A stretch of DNA of 64,000 nt from Paenibacillus sp. J2TS4. Lineage in GTDB: Bacteria > Bacillota > Bacilli > Paenibacillales > NBRC-103111. The DNA lies in assembly GCF_018403245.1 (NCBI RefSeq), contig NZ_BOSH01000003.1, positions 310,001 through 374,000 on the forward strand, in the 5' to 3' direction. Position numbers and translations under genes: made by a program. The notes beneath the pieces were generated by a model. That model was not told where the DNA came from, ran no database searches, and saw only the letters and a list, made by a program, of their open reading frames with translations. Below are positions 54,368-62,800 of the stretch, in pieces. Position 1 is the first letter of the stretch. Each line of letters starts with the position of its first letter.

Positions 54368-54964
54368 TTAATTTCCCACCGTCCAGTCGATCATTCCTCC
54401 AACTCCGGGCTCGAGAGGGGCTTCAATTTCTGCCACAGTAGTACCATTTTTTCTTATCTCCAATATCCCATTAAGTTCCTGATCCGCTACTAACCAAATG
54501 CTCAAATATACCTTACCACCGTAAGGAATTTTACATATCGGCTTAAAAATAAAATTAATCCCATCTATAGTCAACTGCTGCTTATATCCAAAACTATATT
54601 CTATGATATTAGTTTCGCTGTTTTTACCAGATGTAACGTCCAGTATAGACTCTGCTCTCTTATATTGGATGATATCGTTATACATAATCAAAGGGTGCCC
54701 TGTGAGGTAGTAATCTCTTCCATTCAATTTATAAATAACTTCGATCATCTTCCCAGCGATTTTGAAAGTTCCTCCAAGAACTTCATAATACATTCTCATT
54801 CCATATCCGCTAATGCCAAATCTAATCAGTTTATTTTTGTCAATAGAATAAAAGTTATTTGACTGTTTCGTAACATAATCATATTCCATGAAAACAGTAT
54901 CATCATAATATTCAGCAACCCATATAAAATCTTGAAAAGGTACTGGGCTTTGAGTTAGATCCAT
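54368..54964 (-). CDS. Phage structural protein of unknown function
   Basis: The 198-residue protein begins MDLTQSPVPFQDFIWVAEYY and has a beta-rich body ending GGMIDWTVGN. I do not recognise the family. ATG 54964 is chosen because the longer frame to 55066 reads back into the IS3 element. GGGGGTTG is the likely ribosome site. It may now depend on a promoter from the IS element just upstream or on read-through. Confidence 0.65.
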   Translation of the reverse strand: MDLTQSPVPFQDFIWVAEYYDDTVFMEYDYVTKQSNNFYSIDKNKLIRFGISGYGMRMYYEVLGGTFKIAGKMIEVIYKLNGRDYYLTGHPLIMYNDIIQYKRAESILDVTSGKNSETNIIEYSFGYKQQLTIDGINFIFKPICKIPYGGKVYLSIWLVADQELNGILEIRKNGTTVAEIEAPLEPGVGGMIDWTVGN

Positions 54965-55091
54965 AATAAACAACCCCCATTGTATTGGAAATAGAAAAAG
55001 TCCACCCAGAATGATCTGCTCCCTGTCAAGTAGACAGTGGAAAAACAAAAAAACTTCCGACACCAATCATTGCTTATGGTTGGTGTCTTTT

Positions 55092-55940
55092 TTACACTGC
55101 TAAACCTTTAAGATACTGCCTGTATTCTAAGGGGGCCATGCTGTTCAATCTCTTCTGGTATCGCTTGTTATTGTAATAATTTATGTATTCTTTTACGGCA
55201 GCTTCTAATTCCTCGTACGTATGGAATCTATTTAGGTAATACATTTCAGATTTCATCATTCCCCAAAAGGATTCCATCGGCCCGTTGTCGATGCACCTAG
55301 ACACTCTAGACATACTTTGTGTCATGCCCGCATCATCTAGTTTCTTCTTAAATATTTTGCTCGTGTATTGAAAGCCACGGTCACTATGAAAGGTAGGTTT
55401 CGCATTGGGATAGGTCTGATGTGCGATATCAAAGGTTCTAAAAACAAGTTCATTGTTGTTGAATTGCCCAAGTACAAAAGAAACAATACCTTTATCAGAT
55501 AAATCAAGGATGGCACTAAGATAAGCTTTACTTTGTTGCCCATACTTCATTTCGGTTACGTCAGTAAGCCACTTCTCGCCGAATACATTGGATTCAAATT
55601 CTCTATTCAAGATATTCTCAGCTGTAATTTCAGGCGTTGATTTGATGTAGTTTTTGCGCTTCTTACGGCATACCGATTTTAGATTGAGGATGTCCATGAG
55701 TCTGTAGATTCGTTTAAGATTCACGTTCAAATCGTGTTCTCGATTTAGTTTAAGAGTCATCTGACGATATCCGAGAATCCCGTTCCTTTCTTCAAAGGCA
55801 TCTTTAATCAGAGGAAGCAGAGTCTTATTGAATTTCTCATTATCGCTTTCTTTTCGGTTCAGCCATTTATAATATGAAGAGCGCTGAATACCAGCGATTT
55901 TACAAAGTTCTATGACGGGATATGAGTTCGTGTCACTCAA
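55092..55940 (-). CDS. IS3-family transposase OrfB (DDE integrase core)
   Basis: The 282-residue frame has the DDE catalytic set: aspartate in WLTDVTEMKYG, aspartate in FHSDRGFQYTS, and glutamate in NGPMESFWGMMKSEM. YYNNKRYQKRLNSMAPLEYR ends the IS150-type integrase. The N-terminus is an HTH_21-like region (PVIELCKIAGIQRSSYYKWL). Open bases upstream of the TTG at 55940 read RYETIYLTIREL in the same frame, so the natural product is probably an OrfAB fusion made by a -1 frameshift at the AAAAAAG in orfA (minus strand, 56018-56012). Confidence 0.92.
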   Translation of the reverse strand: MSDTNSYPVIELCKIAGIQRSSYYKWLNRKESDNEKFNKTLLPLIKDAFEERNGILGYRQMTLKLNREHDLNVNLKRIYRLMDILNLKSVCRKKRKNYIKSTPEITAENILNREFESNVFGEKWLTDVTEMKYGQQSKAYLSAILDLSDKGIVSFVLGQFNNNELVFRTFDIAHQTYPNAKPTFHSDRGFQYTSKIFKKKLDDAGMTQSMSRVSRCIDNGPMESFWGMMKSEMYYLNRFHTYEELEAAVKEYINYYNNKRYQKRLNSMAPLEYRQYLKGLAV

Positions 55941-55981
55941 CTCACGAATCGTAAGATAGATCGTCTCGTATCTTACTTGAC

Positions 55982-56665
55982 TTAGAACCGCCTCCTTTCG
56001 ATTTCGCCCAGCTTTTTTAAAAAATCAATCTCCATTTGTTTTCTTCGATTCTCAGCTTCAAGTAGCTTATTCTGCGCCCTCAGTTTCTCCAATTCAGACA
56101 TCTCACCATCGGATTTTCTTTTCCCACGCTTATCCTGAAGCGCATCAACACCATGCTTAGAGTATTTATTCACCCATGAATACACCTGTTGATAAGATAC
56201 CTGAAACTTCTGTGCAGTTTTGGCAAAATTGTTTTGATGCTCAATGCAGTATTTAACGATTTCAACTCTTTCATCATAAGTCGTGGATCTCCCTTTGGTC
56301 ATGACTGGCACTCCTCCCGAACCAGAAGTTTTCAGGTTCTCATGACCATTATACTTTACAACCCAGTTCTGCAATTGTGTTTTTGATTTTAAGCCATACT
56401 TTTTGCAAATATCCCTGTAAGAACCGCTGCCCGAAAGGTAATCTTCGACTGCCGCTACCTTTAATGATGCAGGGTAGGAGGTGTTCTTTGATAAATTAAG
56501 TAATCCAGCAGGCCCTAAAGACTGATAATTATGGAGCCATTGCACTAAAGAGCTTTTGTTGACATTAAGCTGGGATGCTATATGTTTCAGAGAATCTTCC
56601 CCACGTAGATATTTTTCAACGGCTGCTATCTTCTCAGCTGTAGATAATTTCGATTTACGGGACAT
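55982..56665 (-). CDS. IS3-family transposase OrfA (helix-turn-helix)
   Basis: The 227-residue protein has three helix-turn-helix units (KIAAVEKYLRGEDSLKHIAS, KVAAVEDYLSGSGSYRDICK, and VEIVKYCIEHQNNFAKTAQK) and a leucine-zipper-like C-terminus (LEKLRAQNKLLEAENRRKQM). Longer than most IS3 OrfA proteins, it fits the IS150 group. ATG 56665 follows AAGGAGGAGC. A TTTTTTAAAAAAG slippery sequence lies near its end. Confidence 0.9.
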   Translation of the reverse strand: MSRKSKLSTAEKIAAVEKYLRGEDSLKHIASQLNVNKSSLVQWLHNYQSLGPAGLLNLSKNTSYPASLKVAAVEDYLSGSGSYRDICKKYGLKSKTQLQNWVVKYNGHENLKTSGSGGVPVMTKGRSTTYDERVEIVKYCIEHQNNFAKTAQKFQVSYQQVYSWVNKYSKHGVDALQDKRGKRKSDGEMSELEKLRAQNKLLEAENRRKQMEIDFLKKLGEIERRRF

Positions 56666-56776
56666 AAAAAAGCTCCTCCTTGTGGTAGACAGTTTTATTA
56701 TTTCCACTGTCTACCACAAGGGGAGCATATCAGAAAGGGTGGACTAATCATGATATTTTTGTGTTTGGTCTAAATT

Positions 56777-57241
56777 TTAGGTATAGGTATAAGAAACACG
56801 CAGTAGAAAGTTAACATTTCCCGCCGTAGCTGTAACATGCGGTTGAGCATGAAGTGTCACTTGACAAAAGTTGTTTAAAGCATTTGTCTTAGTACCATCG
56901 TTTTTTGTCCCCTTGATCGTTCCCGCTGGTGCAGTTCCCCCTGCCTTAATTGTCTTTGTTACTTCGCCACCAACAGGGGTAAAACTATTTTCGTTCATTG
57001 AATCTACCCGAACCCTTATCCACTTATTTGAAATAATTTCGCCTTCATTCCCTCCAGACTCATCTTTCGTGGTTATAGTGCAATCCGTCATATCGGCAAT
57101 GTCTTCTGTGCCTCCACGGTTATTCCAAATCAAAAAAGTTGTATCATCTGAAGTATTTCCTGCATCTACAGTGCCGATTTGCCAGTTTGTAATTTGTGAT
57201 GTGTTTGAAACGTTATACCAACTTACTTGCGGTTGACCCAT
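56777..57241 (-). CDS. Phage structural protein of unknown family
   Basis: The 154-residue beta-rich protein starts MGQPQVSWYNVSNTSQITNW, has GTVDAGNTSDDTTFLIWNNR and an acid/Gly-rich middle, and ends VNFLLRVSYTYT. The composition and order suggest a small tail or baseplate component. AGGAGGAATTATAT precedes the ATG. The IS element lies just downstream. Confidence 0.65.
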   Translation of the reverse strand: MGQPQVSWYNVSNTSQITNWQIGTVDAGNTSDDTTFLIWNNRGGTEDIADMTDCTITTKDESGGNEGEIISNKWIRVRVDSMNENSFTPVGGEVTKTIKAGGTAPAGTIKGTKNDGTKTNALNNFCQVTLHAQPHVTATAGNVNFLLRVSYTYT

Positions 57242-57253
57242 ATATAATTCCTC

Positions 57254-58435
57254 CTATATTTCATTTTTTATTTTAATATCAATTTGAACTGTAACTCCCT
57301 TGATGTTATTATCTAACTGAATAGCATTGAGTCTAAAATAATCTCCTTTCTTTACTTTTTTTATTTTGAATAATGGTTCACTACCTAGACGTTCGTTTGG
57401 GTAGATAAATATATTCCTTGAAAAAATCCCTTCCCATATGTTATTCAAAGTAAATTCCTCTTTGGAGATTTTTTCAACTTGTAGTTCCAATGGTCTGATA
57501 AAACCTGGTTTATTGCAAAATGCATAGGCTTTAATTATTTCACCATCAAAAGGAAATTGAATTAAAAAATTTTGCACCCCAGATTCTGGCATAAAGGGGA
57601 CAACAAATATAACACTTCGGACAACAAAATTAACGTAATCATCTCTTTTTAATAGGCCACTGCTTGTTTCAGAAGCAAAAGGAATGGAATTTCCAGTGTA
57701 GTTATCAATCAATCTCCATATATTCCCTTGGATACCATCATACCTGTAAATCTCACCTGTATCTTCGATCATTACTCTCCATCCATTATCTGGATTGGGG
57801 TAAAATCTAGTTAAGTCGTCATAGGTCGGAACAGGTTCTTTATAAATCATAATAGTGGAAGCCGCAGCTTCAGCCGCTTCCTGTGTGGCTATTTTAGCAT
57901 CCTGTGTTGCTTTAGTTGCATTATCCGTGGCCTGATTAGCGTTAATTGTTGCATTCATTGCTTCCTCAATAACTTGAAGTAGATGACTAACCGAATTTTC
58001 TGAATCCTTCAACCTTTTGGAAGCCTCTTCAATAATTTCTTGAAGGTTTTTTACGACTTCTGGATTGTTTTGAATCATGGCATATATTCGAGAAGCAGGA
58101 TACATAATCAGGCCTCTACCTTTGTAGTTGCACAGGAAGGTCTTTCCCTCTTGAGAGGGATGAAATTGAATATTGCCTATTTGATAATTCACCAGAAATT
58201 CATGCGGTAAGAGTTCTCTTTTTCTCTCAAAAACCTCTTGGCTTACCTCTGTTAGACCTGAGATGCAAACTTTGTAATGGGATGATGGAATTTCTAGTAG
58301 AGTAATCTGGTTATTAATGACGGGTAGAGAATCTACTCGATCTACATAGGGATCGCCTTCTGTTCCGCGCCGAAAATCGATAAATAAAGGATCGTTGTAT
58401 TGCAAATGAGATGTAATATTATTTATAGAATTCAC
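57254..58435 (-). CDS. Phage baseplate/tail protein with central coiled coil (BppU-like position)
   Basis: The 393-residue protein has an N-terminal domain that begins FIDFRRGTEGDPYVDRVDSL (about residue 18), seen at the start of tail proteins that follow the tail-associated protein. A coiled coil at about 125-195 (VVKNLQEIIEEASKRLKDSE then an Ala/Thr-rich QATDNATKATQDAKIATQEA) suggests trimerisation. The second half is beta-rich with GNIWRLIDNYTGNSIPFASE. Its place after the PAAR-like and tail-associated genes suggests an adaptor for the receptor-binding fibres. Start is GTG 58435 next to GAAAGGGG. Confidence 0.7.
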   Translation of the reverse strand: MNSINNITSHLQYNDPLFIDFRRGTEGDPYVDRVDSLPVINNQITLLEIPSSHYKVCISGLTEVSQEVFERKRELLPHEFLVNYQIGNIQFHPSQEGKTFLCNYKGRGLIMYPASRIYAMIQNNPEVVKNLQEIIEEASKRLKDSENSVSHLLQVIEEAMNATINANQATDNATKATQDAKIATQEAAEAAASTIMIYKEPVPTYDDLTRFYPNPDNGWRVMIEDTGEIYRYDGIQGNIWRLIDNYTGNSIPFASETSSGLLKRDDYVNFVVRSVIFVVPFMPESGVQNFLIQFPFDGEIIKAYAFCNKPGFIRPLELQVEKISKEEFTLNNIWEGIFSRNIFIYPNERLGSEPLFKIKKVKKGDYFRLNAIQLDNNIKGVTVQIDIKIKNEI

Positions 58436-58463
58436 CCCCTTTCAGATTGTTTTCTTTATTGTT

Positions 58464-58952
58464 TTATCCAATAAAGACATTGGTGCTACCACCCATAATT
58501 TGAGAAATAGTAGCCAGGTGTGTAGTTACCATTGAACCATTAATTGCTACTAGGCTTCCATTAGCAAAAACTTTAGAAGAGTTTCCAAAGGTTACTGAGC
58601 CAACTCCGCTCCCAGAGGTACCTGGAGACACACTAACTACTTCTGACTTTAATGGCGTACTAACCCATTTTTCGGAAGTGTTGCTTGAAGTTGTAACAAC
58701 TAAACTTCCATTTACATATACACCATTTGAGGATGCAATAACACTCCCATTTACGATTGCATCTGCAGAGTCGTTAAAATACCTCCATCCGCCAACCCAA
58801 TAGCAATCTTCACCTATGGGGTTCCCTTCTTCATCGTAAATCGTGTCACATACTTCTCTAAACCTGTCGTCCCAAACGCGATAAGTGTAGGAAATATATC
58901 CAGACGCTATTGATTGTTGAATATTTAAACCATCGTAAGCTATCCCAGACAC
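58464..58952 (-). CDS. PAAR-like phage tail tip candidate
   Basis: The 162-residue protein has repeated VNG/FANG short beta units in its second half: ADAIVNGSVIASSNGVYVNG, SVTFGNSSKVFANGSLVAIN, GSMVTTHLATISQIMGGSTN. The spacing of G, S and TTH residues resembles PAAR-type spike tips. A cysteine pair (REVCDTIYDEEGNPIGEDC) lies in the first half and could bind metal or form a bridge. A spike tip fits its place in the tail cluster. GTG 58952 follows AAGGAAG. Confidence 0.6.
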   Translation of the reverse strand: MSGIAYDGLNIQQSIASGYISYTYRVWDDRFREVCDTIYDEEGNPIGEDCYWVGGWRYFNDSADAIVNGSVIASSNGVYVNGSLVVTTSSNTSEKWVSTPLKSEVVSVSPGTSGSGVGSVTFGNSSKVFANGSLVAINGSMVTTHLATISQIMGGSTNVFIG

Positions 58953-58987
58953 TCTTAAACACTTCCTTTAAAATACTTCTTTTAATC

Positions 58988-59013
58988 GAAAAAGAGCCGC
59001 AATATGCGACTCT
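58988..59013 (-). terminator. Terminator after the ankyrin cargo gene
   Basis: AGAGTCGC and GCGGCTCT pair on the minus strand, followed by a T-run. It isolates the 59052 gene from the downstream tail genes. Confidence 0.8.
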
Positions 59014-59051
59014 GATTATTATAAAGTACTTCATTAATTTCTTAGTGGTTA

Positions 59052-59765
59052 TTACTCATCATACATTCTCAAACTTCTGAACGTTGAAGATGTTTTATCA
59101 GCATAATCTATAGGCATCTTTCCATCAGAATCTTTAATCTTAGTTTTTACTTCAAAGTAGTTAGTTAACTCTCCATAAAAAAAATCATTATTCTCAATGA
59201 CTGCTATATGAAGCGGCGTCTTTCCTTCTCTATTCGCAAGCTCTGGATCAACACCTCTATATTTCAAAACTTCATATACTGGGAAGTTGTTTTCTTTTAT
59301 GGCTAATATAAATAAAGAGTCTCCTGTTTCTTCATCTTGGCTATTAACATCAAGAATTCCGTTTTCAATTGCAGTTTTGATCTTTTCGGCATTTAACTTT
59401 CCATCTTCCGAATATTTTGTTGCTAAATCCTTTATATATTTCCCCTCAACCACACTCTTTTCCTCCATTAGTTCACCTTTGCCACTATCATCATTTGTCA
59501 AATATTTTTTTCCATCATTGGATAGTGAAATAGTACGTGAAACATTTTCATACTGAACTTCATACCCGAGCATCTCACTAATCTCTCTCACTTTCAAATA
59601 AGTACTCCCATCTACAACTAACGGTTCCTGCTCAAGAGAAACTTTGTTCCCATTTACCAATACATTAAAATCAGCAAACATACCAGTTATTTGGCTGGCT
59701 GCATAGACACTTGTTCCAGTAGCTACCAAAGCACCTACAATTACACCTGCAATAAATTTCTTCAA
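59052..59765 (-). CDS. Secreted stalk-domain protein with ankyrin repeats (cargo gene)
   Basis: The 237-residue protein has a signal peptide (MKKFIAGVIVGALVATGTSV), a copper-amine-oxidase-like stalk domain (VDGSTYLKVREISEMLGYEV, about 50-70), and ankyrin-type repeats (SLFILAIKENNFPVYEVLKY, then GKTPLHIAVIENNDFFYGEL). Its architecture is bacterial rather than phage-like, and its N-terminus resembles the chromosomal stalk protein at 9773. It has its own ribosome site (GGGAGG), terminator and an upstream palindrome. It is therefore an independent cargo (moron) gene within the tail cluster. TTG 59765 is the start. Confidence 0.8.
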   Translation of the reverse strand: MKKFIAGVIVGALVATGTSVYAASQITGMFADFNVLVNGNKVSLEQEPLVVDGSTYLKVREISEMLGYEVQYENVSRTISLSNDGKKYLTNDDSGKGELMEEKSVVEGKYIKDLATKYSEDGKLNAEKIKTAIENGILDVNSQDEETGDSLFILAIKENNFPVYEVLKYRGVDPELANREGKTPLHIAVIENNDFFYGELTNYFEVKTKIKDSDGKMPIDYADKTSSTFRSLRMYDE

Positions 59766-59786
59766 TTAAATAACCTCCCGATTTTA

Positions 59787-59820
59787 CAATAGATATAGGT
59801 AAATATACCCATATCTATTG
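59787..59820. promoter_or_regulatory. 34-bp near-perfect palindrome upstream of the ankyrin gene
   Basis: CAATAGATATAGGTA and TACCCATATCTATTG pair over 15 bases with one mismatch around AATA. No T-run follows on the minus strand. It lies directly upstream of the cargo gene's ribosome site, so it may be an operator for a dimeric repressor. Confidence 0.55.
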
Positions 59821-59844
59821 TATCGGATACTTTTATTTTTTTCA

Positions 59845-62800
59845 TTAATTTAAATGTATTTCTGAACCATTGATGTTTACTCTTCCACTTGCTGTAAAAT
59901 TAATATCTCCATTGATATTAGCCTTTAAGCCTTTGCTGTTCATTTCAAACAAAGAACCATTTGACATTTTCATAACAATTGATCCGTTTTCGGCATAGAC
60001 TTCATAATCCTTGCCGCTTATTAATACCTCTCCATCTTCAGAATAAATATCAATCCTAGAATCTCTGAATTCTAAACTTCTTTTTTTGGCATAGTTGCTT
60101 GAATAGTATGCTTGATTGTAATACCCATTTCCTTTTTCAATATATACCTTTGCTGAATCGTGCTTCCCATCTGTTGAATTATTAACTCCACCATCCCCAG
60201 CACCAATGATATCCCTGGGAGTGGCCTGAGCTCCTGAACCCATAAAGCTAATTTCCCGTTTTATTTCCTTGTTATTAATACTATATTCATACATAGGGTA
60301 AGCAGTTGCTTGTGTAGTTGCATATTTTTGTTTTGCATCCGTCCAGTACAACAATCTACCATTATAATCTTTTGCCTGAGTTCTTCCATTTATTGCAGCA
60401 GTAATCCATCTGATATAGTTGTCCTGTGCCTCAACATAATCGATTTTCCCACCAACGTTTAAGTTTTTTGGCAATGTTTTTAGTCGATTAACCGTCAGAT
60501 CATTAATTATTGCCTCCCCACTTATTAAATTATTCACAATAATATTTTGGGCATCTAATCTTCCAACTCCTTCAACATCAAAATTATTTAGATATAATTT
60601 TCGCTGAGAGGCATCAATGAGCAGAGTATCTTCTGTTGAACCTCCCATAGGATCTGCTGTTATCTTCAGTCGTTTTGCCACGAGGTCAATTGCATGTAAA
60701 ACTCCATTAGTGTCTGCCCAAAATACATCTTGATTATTTCTTTGAATAAATATGCCTCTTGTTGCATTAAGTCCAGTTTTTACTACTCCATCAGAACGAG
60801 TCACTATTATTCCGTTAATGGGATCAATATTTATCCCATTGGTGAGTTTACCATTTAACATATCTACATTTGTGTCAAATATTCGAAGCCCTCTGGCTTC
60901 AATCACTCCATCAGTTCCTACTTTGAATTGGTCGATCCATGAGCCACCGTTATTTTTTTGTAATAAAATACCATGAGTAGCATTAAATATTGCCTTGAAT
61001 TTATTGTCAGACCTTTCAACTAGTAGTCCATTTTGAGCATCCATTGTTACTTTATTATAGGGAACTCCCAACTGCCAAGAGTTGTATTTTAAAACATTTG
61101 TAATTTCGTTAATAATCCGTTTAGCCTGATCGTAGTAGCCTTGGAACTTCGCTTTAAATTCATTTCTATCAACAGGAGTGGTAACATTCATATCTGCAAG
61201 TAATGGCTCTACGTAATTCCCCAGTTCTTGAAAAGCAGTAACAAAAGGGGGGATATGAATGTGGCTGATGGTGCGCTTATCTCGATCTGAGTATTCATAT
61301 TGCTCGGCTTGATACTTTAGTTTTTGGTATTCGGTTTGGATCGTTTCCCATTCCTGCTTTAATGTGAGCTTCTCAATAGGGGTCAGTTTCCCGTCTGTAA
61401 TAATGTGTTCGAATCTTCCGATGTTCAGGTAATGAATGTTCGAATCAAGCATCAAGTCATCCAAATCGTTAACGATTCGAAGGCGTTTGGCAATCAAGTC
61501 ATGACTATAAAATTGACCATTAAGATCGGCAAAGAACTTTTTGTCCCATCGGTTGTTTTCAAAGCGTTCGATACTAATTCCCTCTGTGGCATTTACTTTA
61601 GTTCTTACCGCATTGTCCGATCGAGTAATCATTAAACCGTCTATATTGTCTAGTGTAATTCCGTTATTAAGTGTTCCGGAAGCATAGTCGATTTTTACCC
61701 CTTTAAGGTTCATAAACCCATTTGCATCCAGCCACGCTACAGGCTCCAGATCAGCCCCGTTTTTCCGTAATACCTTCATTCCGTCATGGGCATCCATCAG
61801 AATGCGGTTTGTAATAGAAGTATTATTACAGTTGTCCTGTTCATACCGATGGATAGAGATTCCAAATTTATCCGGATTCTGCTCATACAAACCAATCTTC
61901 ATAGCTTCCCGTTCACAACGGTCTGTAATCGTAGTCAACGGGCCATCAGTTAGCCATATCCCATCATCGTCGCCAATTATGACTCTAGTTCCCAGAATAA
62001 TTTTTCCCATCAGCCTTTCGGCTATAATTCCATCCGGGGTTATCGCTGTTTCGTACTTAAGCCCGCCGCTGCGAGTCAGACCTAGAGCGCCATGCGTGGC
62101 TCTGAGAAACCGGTTCGGATCGTTCGGGTCAATAATAGTAATTCCTTTATGATCGATAGTTACAAACTCGTTGTTGGCCATATTAATTTCACGAGTAACT
62201 TCGTTCCAGAAATTGTCGAGGATTCGACCTACAACTCCCAAGTCTACCTTGTTCTGATCCCACTTGAATTTCTCCATATCAACTTTCGTGGAAGTATTCA
62301 GACCTTTCTCAATATACTTGGCCAGTTTCTTTGATTCGTCGTCGATATTCGTAACATTGGCGATCGTTAGATTAATGTTCATTTCTTCATAGTCAAAGGA
62401 GATTTCAATAATTTTAGCGGTTACTTTAACCCCTATTTTTTCATATTCGATAATAACCTCGTCGCCAAGTCTAAGCTTATCCCAATTATGCTGTTCTTCA
62501 ACAATTTCAAGGAAATTAACGATGTCGATATTTACAGAAGTTTGGGGCTGGCGCAGCTCGTCGAATCTTTCTTTGGCATCCTTGTATAAATCTTTGTCGT
62601 GGATGTAGTTTTCATCCGAAAACTCACGTTCAATAACATACGTATTTAATTCCCGGATTAGCTCAAAGGTGAAGTTATTCTCCACAGCCAATGTATGAGT
62701 TAAATTCTGGATGTCCTTATCCACTACATCCATTTGACTTTGCAGAAGATCGATTTCCTGCTGCTTAGCAGTAATCTGCATTTGTTTATTGTCCAGGCTA

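Larger units (their letters stand above)
54999..56745 (-). mobile_element. IS3-family insertion sequence (IS150-like), in the tail gene cluster
   Basis: Two transposase frames (orfA 55982-56665, orfB 55092-55940) are bounded by imperfect inverted ends. The left end carries AGTCCACCC (54999-55007), TGCTCCC and TAGACAGTGGAAA. The right end, read in reverse complement, shows the same three blocks, with AGTCCACCC at 56737-56745. The exact ends and target duplication are not certain. It sits in the gap between two phage genes and interrupts none of them. Confidence 0.8.

Noticed and set aside
54965..55066. N-terminal extension of the 54368 phage gene
   Set aside because: Those codons lie partly inside the IS3 end; the ATG at 54964 is the natural start.
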